This document shows positions 1 through 4,935 of a stretch of DNA of 5,469 bases, one piece after another; the first letter of the stretch is position 1; every line of letters begins with the position of its first letter. The notes under the pieces are model-generated. The model worked only from the letters and a program-made list of their open reading frames with translations. It was not told the DNA's origin and searched no databases. Both the position numbers and the translations under genes were made by a program. Source of the stretch: Bdellovibrionales bacterium (GTDB lineage Bacteria; Bdellovibrionota; Bacteriovoracia; Bacteriovoracales; Bacteriovoracaceae). The stretch is from positions 1-5,469 of the forward strand of contig JAHFAA010000287.1 of assembly GCA_023250775.1 (NCBI GenBank). The letters run 5' to 3'.

Positions 1-942
1 CCCATAAGGATAGCCCAGTCCATCAGGGCGCTCGTGATGGTATCGCATGCCGCTGGCAACGGCCTCGATTCCCTCGATGTGCTGGAGGATTTCATAACCA
101 ATCCGGGGATGTTCTTTCATGATCTGAAATTCTTCATCGTTGAGAGGCGCATTTTTTTGCAAAATATAGTCCGGCACTCCGATTTTTCCAATATCGTGCA
201 AGGCCGCGGCCATGCGCACATCCATCATCTCCTGAGGAGAGAGATTCAGCTCTCTGGCGATCATTTCTGAAAACATGGACACTCTCTTGGTGTGCCCTCC
301 TGTGTACGGATCTTTTTTCGAGATGGCATCTCCAAGTGCTGCAAAAATCTGCACAAATTGTTCATGCACTTTTTGAAAGAGCTTGGTATTTTGAACACAG
401 ATTGCCAACTGATCCACCAGCAACTTGGCAAACTCTATATCATCCGCGCTGAAACTTCCTCCCGAGGGTCCAATCGTTTTAATCACTCCCACAATGTCGC
501 CATTAAACACCAGAGGAATTAGCAGGAATTCACCAACATCAAGCTCACGAATACTCTCTGGCTCACGCGCGAAACGAATATCATCCTTCGGTTTTTTGAC
601 ATGAAAAACAGCAGCGAAGTGAGCACAATATCCCGCAAAGGTAAACTCATCCATGGCCACTGTGAGATGGACCTCATGCCCCTTAGCATCCATCGCAATG
701 GTTTCTAAAATGGCCTTTTTCTGGTCATAGGTATAGAGCGAAACATGGAGACAATTAAGTAACTTTTTTAGCCTTGCCACGGCCTTTTTTTGAATATGTT
801 TAAAGTCCAAAGAACTAAAAAGAATGCGACCGAATTCTAGCAATTCTTCATCACGTTGCTTCGGCAATGAGCTATCCTTATCCAATCTGGCCCCGACTTG
901 TATAAGGGATAAAATCCCTATCTTAATGTCGGTATTTTTCAA
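1..942 (-). CDS. GAF domain plus HD-GYP c-di-GMP phosphodiesterase, C-terminus cut by the window edge
   Basis: The reading frame is open for 314 codons from a TTG at 942 to the window edge. Residues about 30-190 look like a GAF sensor domain (for example GEFLLIPLVFNGDIVGVI near 137-154). From about 205 an HD-GYP domain follows, with GGHTKRV at 215-221, LHDIGKIGVPD at 248-258, MKEHPRIG at 275-282 and HHERPDGLGYPYG at 302-314. The metal-ligand and GYP residues of the family (H217, H249, D250, H278, H302, H303, D307) are all present, so it should hydrolyse cyclic di-GMP in the cytoplasm, probably under control of the GAF domain, whose ligand is unknown. No transmembrane segment is visible. The start is uncertain: no ATG or GTG lies near the N-terminus, and TTG 942 (KNTDIKIGIL follows) and TTG 885 are the options. 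It lies six bases after rsmI in the same frame, so co-transcription is likely. The tail of the domain lies outside the window. Confidence 0.93.
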   Translation of the reverse strand, partial: MKNTDIKIGILSLIQVGARLDKDSSLPKQRDEELLEFGRILFSSLDFKHIQKKAVARLKKLLNCLHVSLYTYDQKKAILETIAMDAKGHEVHLTVAMDEFTFAGYCAHFAAVFHVKKPKDDIRFAREPESIRELDVGEFLLIPLVFNGDIVGVIKTIGPSGGSFSADDIEFAKLLVDQLAICVQNTKLFQKVHEQFVQIFAALGDAISKKDPYTGGHTKRVSMFSEMIARELNLSPQEMMDVRMAAALHDIGKIGVPDYILQKNAPLNDEEFQIMKEHPRIGYEILQHIEGIEAVASGMRYHHERPDGLGYPYG

Positions 943-948
943 AAAAAA

Positions 949-1788
949 TTAAAGCTTGGAATCGGTCAGATCTTGATAAACTTGCTTGGTCGGAATTCCC
1001 AAAATTTTTGAAAGGAGCTTTGCCAATGATTTTTTATGCCCTTTGGCCTCCAGTACATCTTGAGCAATACGCGCAAGATCTGTATTGGCATGCACACCCT
1101 GATTTGTGTGCTCGATATAAACCAGGCATACATATTCACCCTTTTCCGGCAATTCATTGACCTTGGCAAGGTCATTGGCGCCTTCAAAAAAATAAACACT
1201 TTCGTACAATTTGGTCATCTCTCGACAAGCACAGAAACGAACAGCGGGTAAAACTTCAAGGCCAATTTGCAATGTATCACGCACCCTTTGAGGCGATTCG
1301 AAAAAAATGTGAGTCATACTATTCATATTTTCAAGCGATTCGAAAAATTTCCTTCGCTCTTCTTTCCCCCGAGGTAAAAAACCGTGATAAGTGAAAGGAT
1401 GGGCCGGGAATGTGGAAAGTTCCAATGCCACAACAACCGATGACGGCCCGGGAAGAGAACTAATCTTTACCCCTTGTGATCGGGCCAGCTTGAGCAAAGG
1501 ATAGGCAGGGTCAGAAATTACAGGACTCCCGGCCTCGCTACAAAGATAGGCCTTTCCGCTGGCTTGAATTTTTTGAAGGACATATTCGCAGGAAACCTGA
1601 CTACTCTGATCATGATAAGAGACAATCTCTTTGCCGTCGAAAGGATAGCTCAGATGGGTCAACAACGATCGAAACGATCGAGTGTCTTCCACCACAAAGA
1701 GCCCTGGGCCTTTTAAGGCCTCCTGGGCCCTGATTGTTAGATCACCTAAATTCCCAATAGGAAGTGATAACAGAATAATCTCAGCCAT
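949..1788 (-). CDS. rsmI: 16S rRNA (cytidine1402-2'-O)-methyltransferase RsmI
   Basis: The 279-residue product is close to the family norm (E. coli RsmI has 286). RsmI methylates the ribose of C1402 in the 16S rRNA decoding centre using S-adenosylmethionine. Family motifs appear in order: LPIGNLGDLTIRA (9-21), VEDTRSFRSLL (33-43), a SEAGSPVISDPAYPLL block (84-99; family form SDAGTPxISDPG), LPGPSSVVVAL (112-122) and YHGFLPRGKEERR (134-146). The C-terminal 40 residues resemble the small helical domain of RsmI (KKSLAKLLSKILGI). Substitutions in the third block (D to E, T to S, final G to A) are mild. The ATG at 1788 is preceded by AAAGGA about 11 bases upstream, and I see no better start. It is the first gene of a leftward pair with the HD-GYP gene and diverges from the STAS gene. 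RsmI belongs to the wider tetrapyrrole-methylase fold, but the motifs favour RsmI over other members. Confidence 0.95.
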   Translation of the reverse strand: MAEIILLSLPIGNLGDLTIRAQEALKGPGLFVVEDTRSFRSLLTHLSYPFDGKEIVSYHDQSSQVSCEYVLQKIQASGKAYLCSEAGSPVISDPAYPLLKLARSQGVKISSLPGPSSVVVALELSTFPAHPFTYHGFLPRGKEERRKFFESLENMNSMTHIFFESPQRVRDTLQIGLEVLPAVRFCACREMTKLYESVYFFEGANDLAKVNELPEKGEYVCLVYIEHTNQGVHANTDLARIAQDVLEAKGHKKSLAKLLSKILGIPTKQVYQDLTDSKL

Positions 1789-1834
1789 ATAGAATCACGT
1801 CCTTTACATAACCAATGGAGTATTTTTCCTGGCC

Positions 1835-1860
1835 ATACTGGTGGAGTACATCACCAGTAT
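1835..1860. promoter_or_regulatory. Inverted repeat in the rsmI / STAS divergent intergenic region, candidate operator
   Basis: ATACTGGTG (1835-1843) and CACCAGTAT (1852-1860) are exact reverse complements separated by 8 bases. The right arm runs into AGTATACT (1856-1863), itself a palindrome, which offers a TATACT -10-like hexamer on both strands; on the plus strand it is at 1858-1863, 38 bases before the STAS ATG. I see no convincing -35 partner on either strand and no T-tract, so a terminator is unlikely. It may bind a dimeric regulator or mark divergent promoters. A short direct repeat TGGAGTA (1816-1822 and 1842-1848) overlaps the region. The role is inferred; the symmetry is seen. Confidence 0.4.
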
Positions 1861-1889
1861 ACTCTTAAATAGGGCCCGCGTTCTATGAA

Positions 1890-1895
1890 AAGGAG
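1890..1895 (+). promoter_or_regulatory. Ribosome binding site of the STAS gene
   Basis: AAGGAG lies six bases before the ATG at 1902. It is the best Shine-Dalgarno match on the plus strand of this window and fixes the start of the STAS gene. Confidence 0.85.
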
Positions 1896-1901
1896 TTCTC
1901 C

Positions 1902-2285
1902 ATGGCACTACAGGTTAGACTAACCACAAACTCGTTGGGCAATCTTTTTGTATTGTTAGAAGGCGAGCTGGAAATCGAAAGTTGTATCGTCTTAAAAAAG
2001 CAATTATTGGCCCTCGCCAAAAAAAATCCTTGCTCCGTCATGACCCTGGATTTTCAACAACTCGAATTCGTAGGGGCTTCAGGAATCGGACATTTGGTAG
2101 AAATCGTCCAAAATCTGACTGCTACTCATTCGCAAATAAAATTGTCTAACTTGAGGGCCGAGTTCATCCGTGTCTTCAAACTTTATAACTTTGACCCTTG
2201 CACACTGCTTGTCGATGATTTCAAACTGGAATCCGATCAGGAAACCACGGCCTCTCGCTCAAATAGAAAATCGAGCGAAATTTAA
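1902..2285 (+). CDS. STAS-domain protein, anti-sigma-factor-antagonist type
   Basis: The 127-residue protein is a single STAS domain (about residues 4-105) with a polar tail. The pattern fits the SpoIIAA/RsbV class: an early beta strand (LFVLLEGELEIESC), a second strand ending in LDF (about 49-51), then FVGASGIGHLVEIV (56-69), then KLSNLRAEFIRVFKLYNF (80-97). In that family the serine of the DSSG loop is phosphorylated by an RsbW/SpoIIAB-type kinase; here the loop is GASG, keeping a serine at residue 60 but replacing the Asp before it with Gly. The last 20 residues are Ser/Thr/Arg-rich and look unstructured. It is the only plus-strand gene, with its own ribosome binding site. No anti-sigma kinase, phosphatase or sigma factor lies nearby, so its partners must be encoded elsewhere. 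It could instead be a stand-alone STAS adaptor; the specific pathway is unknown. Confidence 0.88.
   Translation: MALQVRLTTNSLGNLFVLLEGELEIESCIVLKKQLLALAKKNPCSVMTLDFQQLEFVGASGIGHLVEIVQNLTATHSQIKLSNLRAEFIRVFKLYNFDPCTLLVDDFKLESDQETTASRSNRKSSEI
2282..2285. other. Shared TTAA carrying both stop codons of two convergent genes
   Basis: The palindrome TTAA provides TAA for the plus-strand STAS gene (2283-2285) and TAA for the minus-strand gene (2282-2284). The two coding regions therefore overlap tail to tail by three bases, leaving no intergenic space for a terminator. Confidence 0.9.
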
Positions 2286-2791
2286 AACGTAAGATTTAAG
2301 ACATTGAAGAAAAAGGAAGGCGAAGTTGCATCCAATCGCATCGCGGTTCGCTCTCCCCATGACTGAATTTTACCTTGCTCGGAAAAGTCTGATCCATTAT
2401 TCGGGATACTTGTTTGAAAAGGACCTTCATAAGGGGAAGCGGGGGTTTCAGGATAATAATTTTCATCTTCGGGATCACCGGGATTTTCCATGCGATGTTT
2501 TCTCACAGCATAGGTAACAACCACATAGGTTCCAAACAAAATACCTGCATAAAGTCCCAAGGAGGCACCAACAAAGGGTGATCTTCCTGGAGCATCGAAG
2601 GCCAAAGCCGCAGTACCAAGCAAAAAACCACCTGCCGTGCCATAAATTGCCATCATTCCCAAGGCCTTCATTCTTGGGTCTACCCCACTTCCACTGCTGC
2701 TGCTTTGCTGCTGGGCACTTACCTCGAAGGGCTGAAGGGCCAGCACGGCACCAAAGATGAGCAGGATAATGGCATGCTTAATGTTTGACAT
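2282..2791 (-). CDS. Exported or membrane-anchored protein of unknown function with glycine-zipper segments
   Basis: I do not recognise the family. The 169-residue product begins with a typical signal peptide (K5, hydrophobic core 7-19, VSA-Q cleavage site after residue 26). A short Gln/Ser-rich linker is encoded by CAG/AGC-type repeats. Two hydrophobic segments follow, about 43-65 and 71-95, both rich in small residues: G51xxxG55xxxG59 in the first and G75xxxG79xxxG83xxxG87 in the second, a glycine-zipper pattern suited to tight helix packing in a membrane. After RKHR (97-100) comes an acidic, Pro/Asn-rich soluble part, and the chain ends in FFFNVLNLTF. The topology suggests an inner-membrane hairpin with an exposed tail; an outer-membrane location is possible. 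The ATG at 2791 is ten bases after the yraN-like stop, with no clear Shine-Dalgarno sequence, so translation may depend on the upstream gene. Confidence 0.8.
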   Translation of the reverse strand: MSNIKHAIILLIFGAVLALQPFEVSAQQQSSSSGSGVDPRMKALGMMAIYGTAGGFLLGTAALAFDAPGRSPFVGASLGLYAGILFGTYVVVTYAVRKHRMENPGDPEDENYYPETPASPYEGPFQTSIPNNGSDFSEQGKIQSWGERTAMRLDATSPSFFFNVLNLTF

Positions 2792-2801
2792 ATGTTCAAG
2801 A

Positions 2802-3128
2802 TTAATGAATGAGATGCTCTTTGTAAATGAAAGTTCCCTGATGCCAATATCGCCTTAATAAAAAAATCTGGGTCGGAATTCTGAAGCATGTACTCAAAAT
2901 CATAGCGGCCTTTTTCAGTCGCACAACTTGTTTAGGGGATGGATAGCGCGAGGATTTTGCTTCGTAAATCTGCAAAACTCGCTCACTTCCCACAAGTTTT
3001 ATTATCGCCATATCAACCTGCCCCGCCCCTTTCTGACGAAAAAAATCTGGATGGACCAAAACAGGAATCCCATGCTTATGAACCACGGCTGAAGAATCAC
3101 ACTCCATGGCCTGTCCACTCTTCTTCAT
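2802..3128 (-). CDS. Diverged YraN (UPF0102)-like protein, predicted PD-(D/E)XK nuclease fold
   Basis: The 108-residue protein resembles YraN in pattern rather than in close sequence. QVDMAI (37-42) matches the family GEIDLI, YEAKSS (55-60) matches VEVKTR, and PSPKQVVRLKKAAMIL (63-78) matches the SPxEAVxxxKxxRLxxAA helix. D39, E56 and K58 would be the PD-(D/E)XK core; the Glu usually just before the first Asp is Gln (Q37). The N-terminal helix region (SGQAMECDSSAVVHKHGI) has the right length but is poorly conserved. YraN proteins have no firmly established role. The start at 3128 overlaps the rnhB stop by ATGA and has AGGGGAG four bases upstream, which decides it over M8. Its place directly after rnhB matches the common rnhB-yraN neighbourhood and supports the assignment. 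I give no symbol because the divergence is large. Confidence 0.72.
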   Translation of the reverse strand: MKKSGQAMECDSSAVVHKHGIPVLVHPDFFRQKGAGQVDMAIIKLVGSERVLQIYEAKSSRYPSPKQVVRLKKAAMILSTCFRIPTQIFLLRRYWHQGTFIYKEHLIH

Positions 3129-3868
3129 GTTACTCCCCTATATGTTTTTCGATGAATGGGAGAAGGGCCAAAGATTTTAAGCGCCGCTCGATGGGCCTCA
3201 GTCGGATAACCAGCATGCTTATCAAAACCATACTGAGGATATTCCTCGGCAAATTTGGTCATAAGAAAATCTCTATATTCTTTTGCCAGAATGGAGGCCA
3301 ATCCAATCAAAATCATTTTGGAATCTCCTTTGACTATAGGAATGAGTTTCAATCGCCTTTCCCCGTTTTTAGGAACCCTATTCCCATCAAAAAACCACAT
3401 TCCATTTTTTCCGGCACCATTGAGATCGACTCCCGACTCCCACATAGCATGCAAGCTTGCATTTAAAATATTATATTGATCTATATAACTTGCTGATTTT
3501 GAAACAATTTTAAATTGGACAGTGACATTTTCTGTCGACCATAAGGTGTATTTTTCACCTTCTCCAATTTCTCCAGCAACCTCTTCTAGGGTTGAGTGAA
3601 ATCCAGAAATTCCACAATGAAATAATATTTCTTTGCGTTTAGCTGAGGACAATTTCTTTGAGTCATTAACTCCAAAAGCTTTCCATTCAGTCAGAATCTG
3701 TCTGACTTTTTTAATCGCTTCGAAAGAATCAAAAAAAATAGAAACTGTGCTTGCCACCACTGGGCCGGCCAATGGCCCTCGTCCTGCCTCATCACTGCCC
3801 TGTATAACAAAAGGAAAAGCCTCGACCCCATCAGTGATATCAGAAATATAAGAAAAATCTTTATGCAT
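3125..3868 (-). CDS. rnhB: Ribonuclease HII
   Basis: RNase HII cuts the RNA strand of RNA/DNA hybrids and starts removal of single ribonucleotides from DNA. The signature GSDEAGRGPLAGPVVA spans 24-39, followed by NDSKKLS (68-74), YIDQYNIL (128-135), FFDGNRVP (159-166), VKGDSK (179-184), SILAKEYRD and a C-terminal HAGYPTEAHR to HRKTYRG block. The four acidic active-site residues correspond to D26, E27, D161 and D182. At 247 residues it is longer than the roughly 200 of most homologues; by eye about 25-30 extra residues lie between DSKKLS and YIDQ (around 86-117). The ATG at 3868 is the only usual start codon in frame before the signature, yet it directly follows the T-tract of a terminator and has no Shine-Dalgarno sequence. 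Its stop overlaps the next start by ATGA. Expression may rely on readthrough from rplS or on an unrecognised promoter. Confidence 0.95.
   Translation of the reverse strand: MHKDFSYISDITDGVEAFPFVIQGSDEAGRGPLAGPVVASTVSIFFDSFEAIKKVRQILTEWKAFGVNDSKKLSSAKRKEILFHCGISGFHSTLEEVAGEIGEGEKYTLWSTENVTVQFKIVSKSASYIDQYNILNASLHAMWESGVDLNGAGKNGMWFFDGNRVPKNGERRLKLIPIVKGDSKMILIGLASILAKEYRDFLMTKFAEEYPQYGFDKHAGYPTEAHRAALKIFGPSPIHRKTYRGVT
3133..3139 (-). promoter_or_regulatory. Ribosome binding site of the yraN-like gene, inside rnhB
   Basis: Read on the minus strand, AGGGGAG lies four bases before the ATG at 3128, within the last codons of rnhB. It supports the start that overlaps rnhB rather than the internal Met codon seven codons later. 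Confidence 0.75.
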
Positions 3869-3898
3869 AAAAAAAAGGGCCTCAATTACGAGGCCCTT
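3869..3898 (-). terminator. Intrinsic terminator after rplS, abutting the rnhB start codon
   Basis: On the minus strand AAGGGCCTC pairs with GAGGCCCTT (9 bp, mostly GC) around a six-base loop GTAATT, followed by six more T. The hairpin starts 29 bases after the rplS stop codon. The T-tract ends at 3869 and rnhB ATG begins at 3868, so the terminator fills the whole space where a leader and ribosome binding site for rnhB would be expected. Confidence 0.88.
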
Positions 3899-3927
3899 AT
3901 CATTACCATAGTTTTTTTATTAAAAGA

Positions 3928-4293
3928 TTACTCTTTACGATCATAATCAATTTGAACACGAGCAGATTTACCAAGTCGCTCACGCAAATAATAAAGCTTG
4001 GCCCTTGCTGCTTTTCCACGCTGTATAACTTCGATTTTTTGAATATTTGGAGAATGAAAAGGAAATAATCTCTCGACACCCACGCCATCAGAAATTTTGC
4101 GAACACTATAGCTACCGTTGTAATTTCCTTTTCCCTTAATGGAAATAACTGTGCCTTGAAAAATCTGCACGCGTTTCTTGTCCCCTTCTTTAATAAACGC
4201 ATGAACTGCAACAGTGTCACCGCTTCTAAAGTCAGGAATAGATTTTACATTCGGATTTGCATGGTCCTGATTAACAACATCCACGAGATTCAT
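3928..4293 (-). CDS. rplS: 50S ribosomal protein L19
   Basis: L19 sits at the interface of the large and small ribosomal subunits. The 121-residue product has the usual length and motifs: MNLVDVVNQ at the start, IPDFRSGDTVAVHAFIKEG (about 19-37), RVQIFQGTVISIKGKG, VRKISDGVGVERLFPFHSP, then KIEVIQRGKAARAKLYYLRERLGKSARV near the end. The frame can be extended upstream to 4350, but those 19 residues do not resemble L19, while the ATG at 4293 carries GAGGAG six bases upstream. I therefore place the start at 4293. It follows the SPOUT methyltransferase gene after 63 bases and is closed by a strong terminator. The trmD-rplS neighbourhood is a common bacterial arrangement that usually also carries rpsP and rimM, which would lie outside this window. 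Confidence 0.97.
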   Translation of the reverse strand: MNLVDVVNQDHANPNVKSIPDFRSGDTVAVHAFIKEGDKKRVQIFQGTVISIKGKGNYNGSYSVRKISDGVGVERLFPFHSPNIQKIEVIQRGKAARAKLYYLRERLGKSARVQIDYDRKE

Positions 4294-4299
4294 GGTCAA

Positions 4300-4305
4300 C
4301 TCCTC
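4300..4305 (-). promoter_or_regulatory. Ribosome binding site that fixes the rplS start
   Basis: Minus-strand GAGGAG (within TGAGGAG) is separated by six bases from the ATG at 4293. It rules out the longer in-frame start at 4350 for L19. Confidence 0.88.
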
Positions 4306-4356
4306 ACACCGGGATATCAGAGGGCCAACACCATGTTGTCCTTGAACCAATCCCTT

Positions 4357-4935
4357 TTATTGGCACTTTTCTTGATTTCTTGAAAATCGATCAAGATAAA
4401 TTGCCACTGCAGAACGAACAGAAAGATGATTATATCCATCTGAAGCGGCCCCGTGAATAGAGGCCACTCTAATATCAGCACGCTCCTGCACCTCAGGGTG
4501 CAACCCTGAGCCAGTACCAAATAACAAAAGGCAGGGACGATTGTCAATGCGTATTTTCAAGGAGATATCCTCAATCAAGGTCGAAGGCCCATCCCACTGC
4601 GCCCCTGTAATCGCGAGGAATGGCGGTTTTCCATTACTTTTCTCAATTGCGCCCAAAGCTTCATCAATACTAGGGACGATCTCCACGTAGGACAATGCAT
4701 CAAAGCGATCTGGATTATAAATCGAAGATTTCTCTTTTTGCCAATGCTGCAAAATGCGCGACACCAACTGCTGTTGAGGCACGATAGGCGTAATAATAAA
4801 ATATTTTTCCACACCAAAAGTTCGACAGGATCGAGCAATATCGTGAATATCTAAGTTTGTGACAGAAGTGCATACTTTGTCTCCAGACTTATTTTTCATA
4901 GGATAATGGGCCAGGCCCAAATAGAGTCCCTTCAC
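4357..4935 (-). CDS. Predicted SPOUT-fold SAM-dependent RNA methyltransferase (PF09936-like)
   Basis: The 192-residue protein resembles the uncharacterised bacterial RNA methyltransferase family I know as Methyltrn_RNA_4, which is found next to trmD or rplS in several phyla and has a Thermotoga structural representative. Recognised blocks are YLGLAHYPMKNKSGD (5-19), TSVTNLDIHDIARSCRTFGV (23-42), YNPDRFDALSYVEIVPS (73-89), the knot strand and loop LLLFGTGSGLHPEV (136-149), and YNHLSVRSAVAIYLDR (168-183). The GTG-rich loop and the NHLSVRSA helix would form the SAM-binding trefoil knot typical of SPOUT enzymes. The RNA target and modified base are unknown to me. Translation starts at GTG 4935, overlapping the trmD stop (GTGA), with AGGGG about 11 bases upstream, so the two methyltransferases are probably translationally coupled. 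No separate catalytic domain or RNA-binding extension is visible. Confidence 0.85.
   Translation of the reverse strand: MKGLYLGLAHYPMKNKSGDKVCTSVTNLDIHDIARSCRTFGVEKYFIITPIVPQQQLVSRILQHWQKEKSSIYNPDRFDALSYVEIVPSIDEALGAIEKSNGKPPFLAITGAQWDGPSTLIEDISLKIRIDNRPCLLLFGTGSGLHPEVQERADIRVASIHGAASDGYNHLSVRSAVAIYLDRFSRNQEKCQ

Noticed and set aside
905..919. AGGGAT/ATCCCT hairpin just after the TTG start of the HD-GYP gene
   Set aside because: The 6-bp stem with a 3-base loop has no T-tract on either side and could easily arise by chance.
1293..1347. Direct repeat GCGATTCGAAAAA (1293-1305 and 1335-1347) in rsmI
   Set aside because: Both copies encode the residues FFES in frame, so local codon reuse explains it better than a mobile or regulatory repeat.
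1700..1735. GGCC-rich direct and inverted repeats near the start of rsmI
   Set aside because: They fall in codons for the conserved EALKGPGLF region, are short, and have no T-tract or other regulatory context.
2255..2278. Hairpin TCGCTC/GAGCGA at the end of the STAS gene as its terminator
   Set aside because: The stem is only 6 bp with a 12-base loop, lies before the stop codon, and is followed by only three T.
2690..2720. CTG-type trinucleotide repeat in the unknown membrane protein gene
   Set aside because: It simply encodes the Gln/Ser linker after the signal peptide; it may vary in length between strains but is too short to call a functional repeat.
3449..3462. Perfect palindrome ATGCAAGCTTGCAT in rnhB
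   Set aside because: A 14-bp palindrome is expected at a rate of about one third per window of this size, it is inside conserved coding sequence, and nothing around it suggests a binding site.
2939..3466. A 175-codon open frame on the plus strand
   Set aside because: It lies antisense to rnhB and the yraN-like gene, has no ribosome binding site or recognisable domain, and its composition looks like a shadow of the true genes.
4294..4350. Nineteen-codon N-terminal extension of rplS
   Set aside because: The extra residues do not resemble L19 and a good Shine-Dalgarno sequence marks the ATG at 4293.
4487..4510. Two overlapping short hairpins (TGCACC/GGTGCA and CTCAGGG/CCCTGAG) in the SPOUT methyltransferase gene
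   Set aside because: Stems of 6-7 bp are common by chance, and they encode the conserved GSGLHPEV loop, which explains the sequence.
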